A stretch of 64,000 bases of DNA, from NCBI RefSeq assembly GCF_049195245.1, contig NZ_JBMIRR010000021.1, positions 1 to 64,000 on the forward strand, written 5' to 3'. The position numbers and the translations under genes were made by a program. The first letter of the stretch is position 1. Each line of letters starts with the position of its first letter. The notes beneath the pieces were generated by a model. It had not been told where the DNA came from and made no database searches. It saw nothing but the letters and a program-made list of their open reading frames with translations. The stretch is from Arenimonas sp049195245 (lineage in GTDB: Bacteria; Pseudomonadota; Gammaproteobacteria; Xanthomonadales; Xanthomonadaceae). Below are positions 27,655-35,936 of the stretch, in pieces.

Positions 27655-29195
27655 CCGCCGACCGCATCCGCATCTTCGACACCACCCTGCGCGACGGCGA
27701 ACAGTCGCCCGGCTGCAGCCTGCGCCCCGCCCAGAAGCTGGTGATGGCGCGCGCGCTGGCGGACCTGGGCGTGGACGTGATCGAGACCGGCTTCCCGGCC
27801 AGCTCGGTCAGTGACATGGAGGCCAGCCAGATGATCGCCGCCGAACTGCGCGAGACCACCCTGTGCGGGCTGTCGCGCTGCACGGTCGGCGACATCGAGG
27901 CCGCCGCGCGCGCGCTGGAACATGCCCGCCGCCCGCGCATCCACGTCTTCATTTCCACCAGCCCGCTGCACCGCGAGCACAAGCTGGGACTGAGCCGCCA
28001 GCAGGTGCTGGACCGCGCGATCGAGGGCGTGCGCCACGCGCGCCGCTTCGTCGAGGACGTGGAGTTCTCGGCCGAGGATGCGCTGCGTACCGAGGAGGAT
28101 TTCCTGGTCGAGGTGTTCGGCGAGTCGATCGCGGCAGGCGCCAGCACCATCAACGTGCCCGATACCGTGGGCTACACCACGCCCGAGGAGATCCGCGGCC
28201 TGTTCGAGCGGCTGCGCGCGAACGTGCGCGGCGCCGAGAAGGCGGTGTTCAGCACCCACTGCCACGACGACCTGGGCCTGGCCGTGGCCAACTCGCTGGC
28301 CGCGATCGAAGGCGGTGCGCGCCAGGTTGAATGCACCATCAATGGCATCGGCGAACGCGCTGGCAACGCCGCGCTCGAGGAAATCGTGATGGCGCTGAAG
28401 GTGCGCGGCGGCCGCTACGGCGCCGGCACCGGCATCCAGAGCCGCGCCCTGCTGCCGGCGTCGCGCCTGCTGTCGCGCCTGACCGGCATGGCCGTGCAGC
28501 GCAACAAGGCCGTGGTCGGCGCCAACGCGTTTGCGCACGAGGCCGGCATCCACCAGCACGGCATGCTGCGCAACCGAAACACCTACGAGATCATGCGGCC
28601 CGAGGACGTCGGCTGGCCGGCTTCGCAGATGGTGCTGGGCCGGCACAGCGGCCGGCACGCGGTGAACGACCGCCTGCGCGCGATCGGGTTCCCGCTGGAG
28701 GAGTTCGAGTTCGAGCAGGTGTTCGCGCGCTTCAAGAAGCTGTGCGACCACCAGCGCCTGGTCAGTGATGCCGACCTGCAGGTGCTGGTCACGGGCGACG
28801 AGACCGGCGCCGGGCGCGGCTACCGGCTTGCCGCGCTGTCGGTCAGCGACAGCGGCAAGCGCGCACGCGCCCATGTCGAGCTGTCGGATCCCGAGGGCCA
28901 CCTGGTCACCGAGATCGCCGAGGCCGAAGGCCCGGTGGCGGCCCTGTTCGAGGCCATGACCCGCGCCACCGGCGTGCCCATGCAGCTGGAGAGCTACCAG
29001 GTGCACAGCATCGGCATCGGCGCCGATGCGCGCGGCGAAGCCAGCCTGAGCGTGCGCTGCGATGGCGTCGAGCACACCGGCCTGGGCACCAGCCGCGACA
29101 TCATCGAAGCCAGCGCCCTGGCCTGGCTGGACGTTGCCAACCGCGTGCTGCGCCAGCGCGAAGCGCCGGCGCGCGCCCTTGCCGCCACCGCCTGA
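27651..29195 (+). CDS. leuA: 2-isopropylmalate synthase LeuA
   Basis: Condenses 2-oxoisovalerate with acetyl-CoA, the first step to leucine. It is 514 residues, the normal size, beginning IRIFDTTLRDGEQSPG (metal-binding Asp, catalytic Arg). STHCHDDLGLAVANSLAAIEGGARQVECTINGIGERAGN is present, and FAHEAGIHQHG closes the barrel. The C-terminal ~130 residues form the LeuA dimer domain that binds leucine for feedback control. The start is GTG overlapping the ilvA stop, with CAGGAG (27637-27642) nine bases upstream inside ilvA, so the start is well supported. Leucine synthesis is thus fused to the ilv operon. Confidence 0.96.
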   Translation: MTADRIRIFDTTLRDGEQSPGCSLRPAQKLVMARALADLGVDVIETGFPASSVSDMEASQMIAAELRETTLCGLSRCTVGDIEAAARALEHARRPRIHVFISTSPLHREHKLGLSRQQVLDRAIEGVRHARRFVEDVEFSAEDALRTEEDFLVEVFGESIAAGASTINVPDTVGYTTPEEIRGLFERLRANVRGAEKAVFSTHCHDDLGLAVANSLAAIEGGARQVECTINGIGERAGNAALEEIVMALKVRGGRYGAGTGIQSRALLPASRLLSRLTGMAVQRNKAVVGANAFAHEAGIHQHGMLRNRNTYEIMRPEDVGWPASQMVLGRHSGRHAVNDRLRAIGFPLEEFEFEQVFARFKKLCDHQRLVSDADLQVLVTGDETGAGRGYRLAALSVSDSGKRARAHVELSDPEGHLVTEIAEAEGPVAALFEAMTRATGVPMQLESYQVHSIGIGADARGEASLSVRCDGVEHTGLGTSRDIIEASALAWLDVANRVLRQREAPARALAATA

Positions 29196-29202
29196 GGCCA
29201 CC

Positions 29203-30663
29203 ATGACCGTTGCCACTGCTCCCGCCCCTACCGCCAACCCGCGCGCTGCTGCCGCGCCGCGCACGCTGTTCGACAAGCTCTGGGACGCGCACGTCGTCGT
29301 GCCCCAGACCGACGACGCGCCGGCCGTGCTGTTCATCGACCTGCACCTGGTGCACGAGGTCACGTCGCCACAGGCCTTCAGCGAGCTCGACGCACGCGGC
29401 CTGGCGCCGCATCGGCCCGACCTGACCAAGGCCACGCTGGACCATTCCACGCCCACGCTTCCTGCCGACGCCAAGGGTCGCCTGCCTTATCACACGGATG
29501 CCGCCGAATCGCAGGTGCAGCGGCTGCGCGAGAACTGCACGCGGCACGGCATCGAGCTGTTCGACCTGGGCTCGGCGCAGCGCGGCATCGTGCACGTGGT
29601 GGCGCCCGAGCTGGGCCTGACCCAGCCCGGCATGAGCATCGTCTGCGGCGACAGCCACACCAGCACGCATGGTGCCTTCGGGGCCTTGGCCTTCGGCATC
29701 GGCAGCAGCGAGGTCGGTCACGTGCTGGCCACGCAGTGCCTGCTGCAGCGCAAGCCGAAGTCGCTGGCGATCACCATCAACGGCGAACTGGGGCGCGGCG
29801 TCGGCGCCAAGGACGTGGTGCTGCACGTGATCCGCGAGATCGGCGTCAATGGCGGCACCGGACACGTGATCGAGTTCCGGGGCTCCACCGTGCGCGCGAT
29901 GTCGATGGAGTCACGCATGACCGTGTGCAACATGGCCATAGAAGCCGGTGCACGCGCGGGCCTGGTGGCGCCCGATGCGGTCACCTTCGACTGGCTGGCG
30001 CGCACGCCGCGGGCACCCAAGGGCGCGGCTTTTGACGCGGCGATGGCGCGCTGGTCGGCCCTTGCCGGCGACGAGGGCGCGCGCTTCGACCGCGAGGTGC
30101 GCATCGATGCTCGCCAGATCACGCCGAACCTGACCTGGGGCACGCACCCGGGCACTGCGATCGGGGTGGGCCAGCGCGTGCCTGCGCCCGCGGACGAGGC
30201 CGAAGCCAAGGCGCAGGCCTACATGGGCCTGGACGCCGGCGCGCCGATCGCGGGCACGCCGGTGGACGTGGTGTTCGTGGGCTCGTGCACCAACGGCCGG
30301 CTGTCGGACCTGCGCGAGGTCGCCAGCGTGCTGGCCGGCCGCCGCATCCATCCGCGCGTGCGCATGCTGGTTGTGCCGGGTTCGGAACAGGTCAAGCGCG
30401 AGGCCGAGGCCGAGGGCATCGACCGCATCGTGCGCGCCGCCGGCGCCGAGTGGCGCGAGCCGGGATGTTCGATGTGCATCGCGATGAACGGCGACCTGGT
30501 GGCGCCCGGCCAGCTGGCGGTCAGCACCAGCAACCGCAATTTCGAGGGCCGGCAGGGGCCGGGTGCGCGCACCCTGCTTGCCTCGCCGCTCACGGCGGCC
30601 GCGTCGGCCGTGGCCGGCGCGGTGGCCGATGCCCGCACGTTGTCCACGACGGAGGCCGCATGA
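29203..30663 (+). CDS. leuC: 3-isopropylmalate dehydratase large subunit LeuC
   Basis: Aconitase-family subunit carrying the [4Fe-4S] cluster that isomerises 2- to 3-isopropylmalate. It is 486 residues. The cluster cysteines lie in VGSCTNGR and PGCSMC, and LDHSTPT, CGDSHTSTHGAFG and STSNRNFEGRQG are in place. The first ~18 residues are a Pro/Ala-rich tail before TLFDKLWDAHVV, where conserved sequence begins. It starts seven bases after leuA and overlaps leuD by four bases (ATGA). Confidence 0.96.
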   Translation: MTVATAPAPTANPRAAAAPRTLFDKLWDAHVVVPQTDDAPAVLFIDLHLVHEVTSPQAFSELDARGLAPHRPDLTKATLDHSTPTLPADAKGRLPYHTDAAESQVQRLRENCTRHGIELFDLGSAQRGIVHVVAPELGLTQPGMSIVCGDSHTSTHGAFGALAFGIGSSEVGHVLATQCLLQRKPKSLAITINGELGRGVGAKDVVLHVIREIGVNGGTGHVIEFRGSTVRAMSMESRMTVCNMAIEAGARAGLVAPDAVTFDWLARTPRAPKGAAFDAAMARWSALAGDEGARFDREVRIDARQITPNLTWGTHPGTAIGVGQRVPAPADEAEAKAQAYMGLDAGAPIAGTPVDVVFVGSCTNGRLSDLREVASVLAGRRIHPRVRMLVVPGSEQVKREAEAEGIDRIVRAAGAEWREPGCSMCIAMNGDLVAPGQLAVSTSNRNFEGRQGPGARTLLASPLTAAASAVAGAVADARTLSTTEAA

Positions 30664-31259
30664 GCCAGGCGCTGACGACGATCCGATCGCAGAGCGTGGT
30701 GCTGCGCCAGGCCAACATCGATACCGACCGCATCATCCCTGCGCGCTTCCTCTCGACCACGGTGCGCAGCGGCCTGGGCCAGCATGCGTTCGCCGACTGG
30801 CGACGCCGCGCCGATGGCGGCATCGACACCGATTTCGCGCTCAACCGGCCCGAGAACCAGGGGCGCAGCATTCTGCTGGCGGGGCGCAACTTCGGCTGCG
30901 GCAGCTCGCGCGAGCATGCGCCCTGGGCGCTGGTGGACGCCGGCCTGCGCGCGGTGGTCAGCAGCCAGGTCGCCGACATCTTCCGCGCCAACGCGCTCAA
31001 GAACGGGCTGCTGCCGGTGGTGCTGGACGAAGCCGTGGTGCAGGCGCTGATGCAGCGGCCCGACGATGAACTGGTGATCGACGTCGCCAGCGGTGAGCTG
31101 CGCACACCTGCGGGCGAGGTGCACCGCTTCGAGCTGGACGCGTTCGCGCGCACCTGCCTGCTCGAAGGCGTGGACGAGCTGGGCTACCTGCTGGCGCGCC
31201 TGCCCGAGATCCAGCGTTACGAACAGCAACGCCACACGGAGAGTTCCCATGTCCTTTGA
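30660..31259 (+). CDS. leuD: 3-isopropylmalate dehydratase small subunit LeuD
   Basis: Swivelling-domain subunit partnering LeuC. It is 199 residues with the family landmarks ANIDTDRIIPARFL, NFGCGSSREHAPWAL and IFRANALKNGLLPVVL. Length and motifs are normal. It overlaps leuC by four bases and leuB by eleven (ATG at 31249, stop at 31257-31259), so the pair of subunits and the next enzyme are translationally coupled. Confidence 0.96.
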   Translation: MSQALTTIRSQSVVLRQANIDTDRIIPARFLSTTVRSGLGQHAFADWRRRADGGIDTDFALNRPENQGRSILLAGRNFGCGSSREHAPWALVDAGLRAVVSSQVADIFRANALKNGLLPVVLDEAVVQALMQRPDDELVIDVASGELRTPAGEVHRFELDAFARTCLLEGVDELGYLLARLPEIQRYEQQRHTESSHVL

Positions 31260-32337
31260 CATCGTCGTATTGCCCGGTGACGGCATCGGCCCGGAAGTGA
31301 CGCGCGCCGCGGTGGCGGTGCTGCAGGCGGTGGGCCGGCGCTTCGGCCAGGGTTTCCGCTTCGACACGCAGCTGATCGGCGGCGCCGCGATCGACGCGGT
31401 CGGCGAGCCGCTGCCGGCGGCCACGCTGGATGCCTGCCGGCGTGCCGATGCGATCCTGCTGGGCGCGGTGGGTGGGCCGAAGTGGTCCGATCCTTCGTCC
31501 AGGGTGCGGCCCGAGCAGGGCCTGCTGGCGCTGCGCCAGCAACTGGGCCTGTACGCCAACCTGCGTCCGGTGCGGCCGCATCCGGTGGCGCTGGGCGCTT
31601 CGCCGGTGAAGCCGCACCTGCTGACCGGCGTGGACCTGCTGGTGGTTCGCGAGCTGACCGGGGGGCTTTATTTCGGCGAGAAGAAACGCCATGCGGATCG
31701 CGCCAGCGACCTGTGCGAATACAGCGTGCTCGAGATCGAGCGCGTGCTGCGCCGCGCCTTCGGCTTCGCGCGCGCGCGCCGCGGCCGGCTGGCGTCGGTG
31801 GACAAGGCCAACGTCCTGGAGACGTCGCGGCTGTGGCGCGAGACCGCGATCCGGCTCGGCCGCGATGAGTTCCCCGACGTGGCGCTGGAGCACCATCTGG
31901 TGGACTCGATGGCGATGTACCTGATTTCCCGGCCGCGCGATTTCGACGTGGTGGTGACCGAGAACCTGTTCGGCGACATCCTCACCGACGAGGCCTCGCT
32001 GCTGGCGGGTTCGCTGGGCCTGCTGCCCTCGGCTTCGCTGGGCGACGGCACGCGCGGCCTGTACGAGCCCATCCACGGCTCCGCACCGGACATCGCGGGC
32101 CGCGGCATTGCAAACCCCTATGCCACCGTCCTCAGCGCCGCCCTGCTGCTGCGCCACTCGCTGGGCCTGCAGGACGAAGCGCTGGCGGTCGAACTGGCGG
32201 TGGCGTGCGCCCTCGACGCCGGCCAGCTCACCGCAGATCTGGCGGCGCCCGGCCAGGCCATCGGCACCCAGGCCGCGACCCAGGCCGTCCTGGACCACCT
32301 GGAAGCCCGCTGCCAGGTCCCCGAACTCCGCGACTGA
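31249..32337 (+). CDS. leuB: 3-isopropylmalate dehydrogenase LeuB
   Basis: NAD-dependent oxidative decarboxylase giving 2-oxoisocaproate. It is 362 residues. VLPGDGIGPEV, GAVGGPKW, the substrate-binding RPEQGLLALR, VDKANVLETSRLWR, and the NAD-binding PIHGSAPDIAGRGIANP are intact. In the last gene of the operon the stop (32335-32337) is followed after six bases by palindromic element copy 2, which may also serve to stabilise or end the message. Confidence 0.96.
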   Translation: MSFDIVVLPGDGIGPEVTRAAVAVLQAVGRRFGQGFRFDTQLIGGAAIDAVGEPLPAATLDACRRADAILLGAVGGPKWSDPSSRVRPEQGLLALRQQLGLYANLRPVRPHPVALGASPVKPHLLTGVDLLVVRELTGGLYFGEKKRHADRASDLCEYSVLEIERVLRRAFGFARARRGRLASVDKANVLETSRLWRETAIRLGRDEFPDVALEHHLVDSMAMYLISRPRDFDVVVTENLFGDILTDEASLLAGSLGLLPSASLGDGTRGLYEPIHGSAPDIAGRGIANPYATVLSAALLLRHSLGLQDEALAVELAVACALDAGQLTADLAAPGQAIGTQAATQAVLDHLEARCQVPELRD

Positions 32338-32343
32338 CCAAGC

Positions 32344-32431
32344 AACTCCGGGGTCAGAGTACGTTTATTTTCGCGGCGGCCTGCGAGCTGCAGGGATGCC
32401 GCGAAAATAAACGTACTCTGACCCCGGAGTT
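32344..32431. repeat. Palindromic element, copy 2
   Basis: Perfect 34-base inverted arms (32344-32377 and 32398-32431) around a 20-base loop. The outer part, CTCCGGGGTCAGAGTACGTT, matches copy 1 (22,474-22,569) at nearly every base, while the inner stem (TTATTTTCGCGGC) is A/T-rich and unrelated to that of copy 1. It sits exactly between the leuB stop and the Hpt-gene stop, filling the convergent intergenic space. It could act as a bidirectional terminator-like hairpin. Confidence 0.9.
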
Positions 32432-32434
32432 TCT

Positions 32435-32797
32435 TCAGATCTGGGGGACTTCCTGCAGGAGCAGGATCAGGGAGTCGCGCGTTGCGCGGCGCAGGGCGTC
32501 GAACTTGCCTGCCATCTCGGGGCCGTCCAAGTCGGCGGTTTCCAGGTGCTCCAGGCCGTGGCACACCGCCACCAGCTGGCTGGCGCCCATCGCCAGCGCA
32601 GCCGATCGCAGGTAGTGCGCGGCCTTGCCCAGCGCATCGGTGTCGCGGGCCAGCTGGGCCTGCTCCATGCGCTTCACCAGCTCCGGCGCCTCGTGCACGA
32701 ACATGCGCACGAACTCGCTGAACGAGCCGGGACGGTCCCGATCCAGCATGCGCAGCAGTTCCAGGGCCTTGGGATCGAGCAAGGGTGCGGCAGCCAT
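32435..32797 (-). CDS. Hpt (histidine phosphotransfer) domain protein
   Basis: A 120-residue four-helix Hpt protein that would relay phosphate between histidine kinases and response regulators. The phosphorylatable histidine lies in AAHYLRSAALAMGA (about residue 61), the equivalent of the AHxLKGSAANLGA box; the usual Lys two residues after the Leu is Arg here. No kinase or receiver gene is adjacent, so its partner is unknown. The coding end touches palindromic copy 2. Promoter signals were not identified; the divergent ppa gene starts 147 bases away. Confidence 0.8.
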   Translation of the reverse strand: MAAAPLLDPKALELLRMLDRDRPGSFSEFVRMFVHEAPELVKRMEQAQLARDTDALGKAAHYLRSAALAMGASQLVAVCHGLEHLETADLDGPEMAGKFDALRRATRDSLILLLQEVPQI

Positions 32798-32944
32798 GGC
32801 GGGGGTTCCGATGGACGACGCCCCTATTCTGGCCGCTGCCGGGGGCGCTGCCTAGGGCCGGGTCCGAGTGCGGGCTCCAGGCCTTTCCCGTATCCTTTGC
32901 GCCCCCACATGAAGGCCCCGCAACGGGCGAAGCAGGAGATTCCC

Positions 32945-33493
32945 ATGGCCCTTGACCTGGTGCCCACCGGCCGCGACGTGCCGAACGAAATCAACGTCGT
33001 GATCGAGATCCCCAAGGACGCCGAGCCCGTCAAGTACGAGGTGGACAAGGCCACCGGCGCCATCTTCGTGGACCGCATCCTGTCCACCCCGATGCGCTAT
33101 CCCTGCAACTACGGCTATGTGCCCCACACCCTGTGCGGCGACGGCGACCCGGTGGACGTGCTGGTCATCCTGCCCCTGCCCCTGATCCCCGGCGCGGTGA
33201 TCCGCTGCCGCCCGGTCGGCATGCTCAAGATGAAGGACGAGGCCGGCGAAGACACCAAGCTGCTGGCCGTGCCGGTGGACAAGGTGTTCGGCGGCTACTC
33301 GCACATCCACGACATCGGCCAGGTCAGCCCGCACTGGCTCGAGCGCATCGGCCATTTCTTCGAGCACTACAAGGACCTGGAGAAGGGCAAGTGGGTCAAG
33401 CTCGACGGCTGGGAAGGCGCCGAAGCCGCCCGCCAGGAGATCGTGGACTCGGTGCAGCGCTTCGAAGCGAGCCCCGAAAAGCTCAACTTCTGA
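32945..33493 (+). CDS. ppa: Inorganic pyrophosphatase (family I)
   Basis: Soluble cytoplasmic enzyme hydrolysing PPi. It is 182 residues, as in other bacteria. NVVIEIPKDAEPVKYEVDK, YPCNYGYVPHTLCGDGDPVDVLV (the metal-binding Asp triad), GMLKMKDEAGEDTKLLAV and HFFEHYKDLEKGKWVKL are all present. AGGAG (32935-32939) lies five bases before the ATG. It stands alone between an Hpt gene and a terminator. It competes for PPi with the membrane pyrophosphatase and PPi-dependent phosphofructokinase also encoded here. Confidence 0.97.
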   Translation: MALDLVPTGRDVPNEINVVIEIPKDAEPVKYEVDKATGAIFVDRILSTPMRYPCNYGYVPHTLCGDGDPVDVLVILPLPLIPGAVIRCRPVGMLKMKDEAGEDTKLLAVPVDKVFGGYSHIHDIGQVSPHWLERIGHFFEHYKDLEKGKWVKLDGWEGAEAARQEIVDSVQRFEASPEKLNF

Positions 33494-33509
33494 CAGCCTC
33501 CTTGTCCCG

Positions 33510-33544
33510 AACGAAAAGCCGCCTTCAAGGGCGGCTTTTTCGTT
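33510..33544 (+). terminator. Intrinsic terminator of ppa
   Basis: A ten-base stem (33514-33523 with 33530-33539), a TTCAAG loop and a five-T tract follow the ppa stop by about 20 bases. Because the A-tract precedes the stem, it may work in both directions. Confidence 0.93.
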
Positions 33545-33706
33545 GAGGGGGGAGTCCGCCGCTCCAACCCCGGACCATGCCATCGCACTCTGGTTGCGGA
33601 ACGACCCTCGGTTGCCGCCCCTGACCGCCTGCCCTACGATCACCCACACCCGGCGCCATCGCCCGTGCACGCTGACACGGGGACACGCCCCGCCAACGGA
33701 ACCCGC

Positions 33707-34489
33707 ATGCGCATCCGACCCCGCCTCCGCATCGGCATCACCGTCTTCCTCGCCTACGCCGCCTGGGTTTTCGCCGCCTGGAAGTTCCGCGCCATCGACT
33801 ACACCACCGTCGGCTCCGAGTCCGGCCTGATGTTCGCGGTCGTGCAACCCCTGGGCGTGGCGGCCTTGGCCCTGGGCGCCTTCCTGACCTACGCCGGCTG
33901 GTGGCGCGCGACGCTGTTCGAACCGCAACGGCTGCACCGGCCGGTGCTGCTGGCGGTGCTGCTGGCCATGATGCTGGGCTTCATCGCAGTGGTGCTGTCC
34001 TCGGCGGATTTCGGCACCATTGCGCCCCGGCATCTCCTGCTGCTGGTCGTTGGCACCCTGCTGGTCGGCTTCTGCGAAGAGATGGTGACGCGCGGCGTAC
34101 TGGTGGTGTCACTGCGCAGCGGACCCCGGTCGGAGGCCTGGGTATGGTTCTGGTCCAGCGCGCTGTTCGGCCTGCTGCACGCCACCAACGCCTTCTTCGG
34201 CATCGGCGCGGTCGCCCTGCTGCAGGTGGTGGCGGCCTTTTGCGTCGGCACGGGGCTCTATCTGTTGCGGCGCTTCACCGGCACCCTGCTGGTGCCGATC
34301 GTCCTGCATGCGCTGTGGGACTTCTCGACGCTGGCGAGCAGCCAGGGAGGCGGCCAAACCCATGCGCCGCTGCAGTTGGGCATGCAGCTGGGCACCTACC
34401 TGCTTTGCCTGGTGCTCGCCTTCATCGCCCTGCGCCACGGGGCGGGTGCCGTCCCGACTCGCGATCCGGCCGGCCGGGGACGCCCATGA
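33707..34489 (+). CDS. CPBP family intramembrane glutamic endopeptidase
   Basis: A 260-residue membrane protein with about seven helices and the CPBP/CAAX-protease motifs: EEMVTRG (motif 1, EExxxR), the ALFGLLHATN histidine (motif 2) and VLHALWDF (motif 3). Relatives process or bind membrane proteins; bacterial substrates are mostly unknown. The start at 33707 is preferred over an in-frame GTG at 33665, since ACGGA lies at a usable distance and the N-terminus becomes a short basic stretch before the first helix. It overlaps the next gene by four bases (ATGA). Confidence 0.85.
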   Translation: MRIRPRLRIGITVFLAYAAWVFAAWKFRAIDYTTVGSESGLMFAVVQPLGVAALALGAFLTYAGWWRATLFEPQRLHRPVLLAVLLAMMLGFIAVVLSSADFGTIAPRHLLLLVVGTLLVGFCEEMVTRGVLVVSLRSGPRSEAWVWFWSSALFGLLHATNAFFGIGAVALLQVVAAFCVGTGLYLLRRFTGTLLVPIVLHALWDFSTLASSQGGGQTHAPLQLGMQLGTYLLCLVLAFIALRHGAGAVPTRDPAGRGRP

Positions 34490-35160
34490 TCGATCCGCTG
34501 AAGCTGCTTCGCGCGCTGGAAGACTTCCTGTTCGAGGCCATCGCGCTGCTGTTCTTCTATCCCGTCACCCTGTACCGCATCGCCCGCCGGCCGCTGGAGT
34601 CCATGCAGTACGCCGAAAGCGAAGAAATCGCCGACCGCGAAACCCGCTACGACGACGCCGTCAGCCCGCCCCTGTTGCTCTTGCTCACCATCCTGCTGAC
34701 CACCTTCGTGGCGCAGTCCGTGCACGCCGGCCAGCCGGTGGGCGATGCGCCGCTGGCCAGCTTCATCTTCGATTCGCCGCAGAACCTGCTGCTGTTCCGC
34801 TGCCTGTTGTTCAGCCTGCTGCCGCTGGTGGCCGCGGTAACCCTGTTGCGCAAGCAGCACCAGCCCATTTCACGCGACAGCCTGCGCCCGGTGTTCTACG
34901 CCCAGTGCTACCTGGCCGTGCCGCTGGCGCTGGCAGTGACCCTGGGCAGCACCGGCATGGCCCAGCCGGACCCGCGGGTCACGTTCGCGGGTGGGCTGGG
35001 GTTCGCGCTGGGCTTCGTGTGGATGATCTGGGCCCAGACCCGCTGGTTCAGCCAGAAGCTGGCGTGGGGCTGGCTGCGCAGCCTGGGCGCGGCCCTGGGC
35101 GTGGTGCTCAGCGCCGCGCTGTTCCTGATCCTGTTTTCGCTCGGCGTGATGGCGCTCTAG
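34486..35160 (+). CDS. Multi-helix membrane protein, permease-like, unknown function
   Basis: A 224-residue inner-membrane protein. An amphipathic N-terminus with FFYPVTLYRIARRP and an acidic loop (YAESEEIADRETRYDDAVSP) precedes about five hydrophobic helices. The layout recalls YIP1/DUF-type permease-like proteins, but I see no diagnostic motif and assign no role. It is translationally coupled to the CPBP gene and ends at a bidirectional terminator. Confidence 0.7.
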   Translation: MIDPLKLLRALEDFLFEAIALLFFYPVTLYRIARRPLESMQYAESEEIADRETRYDDAVSPPLLLLLTILLTTFVAQSVHAGQPVGDAPLASFIFDSPQNLLLFRCLLFSLLPLVAAVTLLRKQHQPISRDSLRPVFYAQCYLAVPLALAVTLGSTGMAQPDPRVTFAGGLGFALGFVWMIWAQTRWFSQKLAWGWLRSLGAALGVVLSAALFLILFSLGVMAL

Positions 35161-35174
35161 CCGCCCGCCAAGAA

Positions 35175-35198
35175 AAAGCCCGGCCTTAGCCGGGCTTT
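35175..35198. terminator. Bidirectional terminator between convergent genes
   Basis: A ten-base stem (35175-35184 with 35189-35198) with a CTTA loop, preceded by A's and ending in T's. It can serve both the membrane-protein gene on the plus strand and the DUF4136 gene on the minus strand. Confidence 0.88.
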
Positions 35199-35219
35199 CC
35201 ATCCCAAGGGACGAGACCC

Positions 35220-35798
35220 TCAGCGCGCGCCGGCGCGATGCGGATACTGCGCGAAGATCTCGGCGATGGTGCTGTCGATGCGGGTGTCGCGCTGGGCCGG
35301 CTTGGTGTTGGCCATGCGGCCCACGGCCACGCCTTCCCACACCAGCTGCTTGGCCAGCGAGTCCACCAAGTCGATGTTGAGCGTGCCTTCGGTGTAGTTG
35401 TAGACGTCGTTGCGGTCCACCCAGAAGGCCGAGGACACGTAGCTGTTGTAGCGGTAGTTGTAGTACGTGCGGTACTGCAGCTGCGGCGTGCTGATCACGT
35501 CCTGGCGCTCGTTGATGTAGGCATTGATGTTGACCAGCAGCTCCGGCCGGGCCTCGTCGTAGACATAACCGCGCGCTTCGAGCTCGCGGCGGGCGGCGGC
35601 CTTCATGCGATTGCTCGAAGGCGTGGCATAGCCCTTGGTCTCCACTGCCAGCGGCTCGTAGAAGGCAAAGGTGCGGTAACGCGAGAAGTCGGCCGAAGGA
35701 TCAGCGTCGGTGGTGATGCGCGGACCGGTGGCGCAGCCGGCCACCAGCGCGACCACCAGCAGCAGGACCAGGCGAAGGGCGGCGGTTCGGACAGCCAT
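35220..35798 (-). CDS. DUF4136 lipoprotein, copy A
   Basis: A 192-residue outer-envelope lipoprotein with a signal peptide ending in the lipobox VAGC (Cys22). The mature part is DUF4136 (DFSRYRTFAFYEPLAV, then RRELEARGYVYDEA and LVNINAYINERQDVIS). Family function is unknown. It is a close paralogue of the gene just upstream on the same strand (35,937-36,515): same length, same C-terminal AEIFAQYPHRAG block, about 60 % identical by eye. GGAG nine bases before the ATG supports the start. It has its own promoter-like module (35,825-35,860). Confidence 0.85.
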   Translation of the reverse strand: MAVRTAALRLVLLLVVALVAGCATGPRITTDADPSADFSRYRTFAFYEPLAVETKGYATPSSNRMKAAARRELEARGYVYDEARPELLVNINAYINERQDVISTPQLQYRTYYNYRYNSYVSSAFWVDRNDVYNYTEGTLNIDLVDSLAKQLVWEGVAVGRMANTKPAQRDTRIDSTIAEIFAQYPHRAGAR

Positions 35799-35824
35799 GG
35801 CGCATCTCCAGGAAAGGGCCAGCA

Positions 35825-35860
35825 GACGCTAGCATGCAGCCTTTTTTCCGGATGAACGCC
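35825..35860 (-). promoter_or_regulatory. Conserved promoter-like module of DUF4136 copy A
   Basis: Read on the minus strand: GGCGTTCATCC, 12 variable bases, then GCATGCTAGCGTC, ending 27 bases before the start codon. The same two blocks with the same spacing occur before copy B (36,540-36,575). TTCATC and GCTAGC at 17-base spacing could be -35 and -10 boxes. Confidence 0.6.
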
Positions 35861-35936
35861 GGCTAAGCGGACTCGGCCCGCAGGCGACGGCCCGGCCACA
35901 CCGGGCGCGACGCGAACGGGCTCGGGCGGACGGGTC

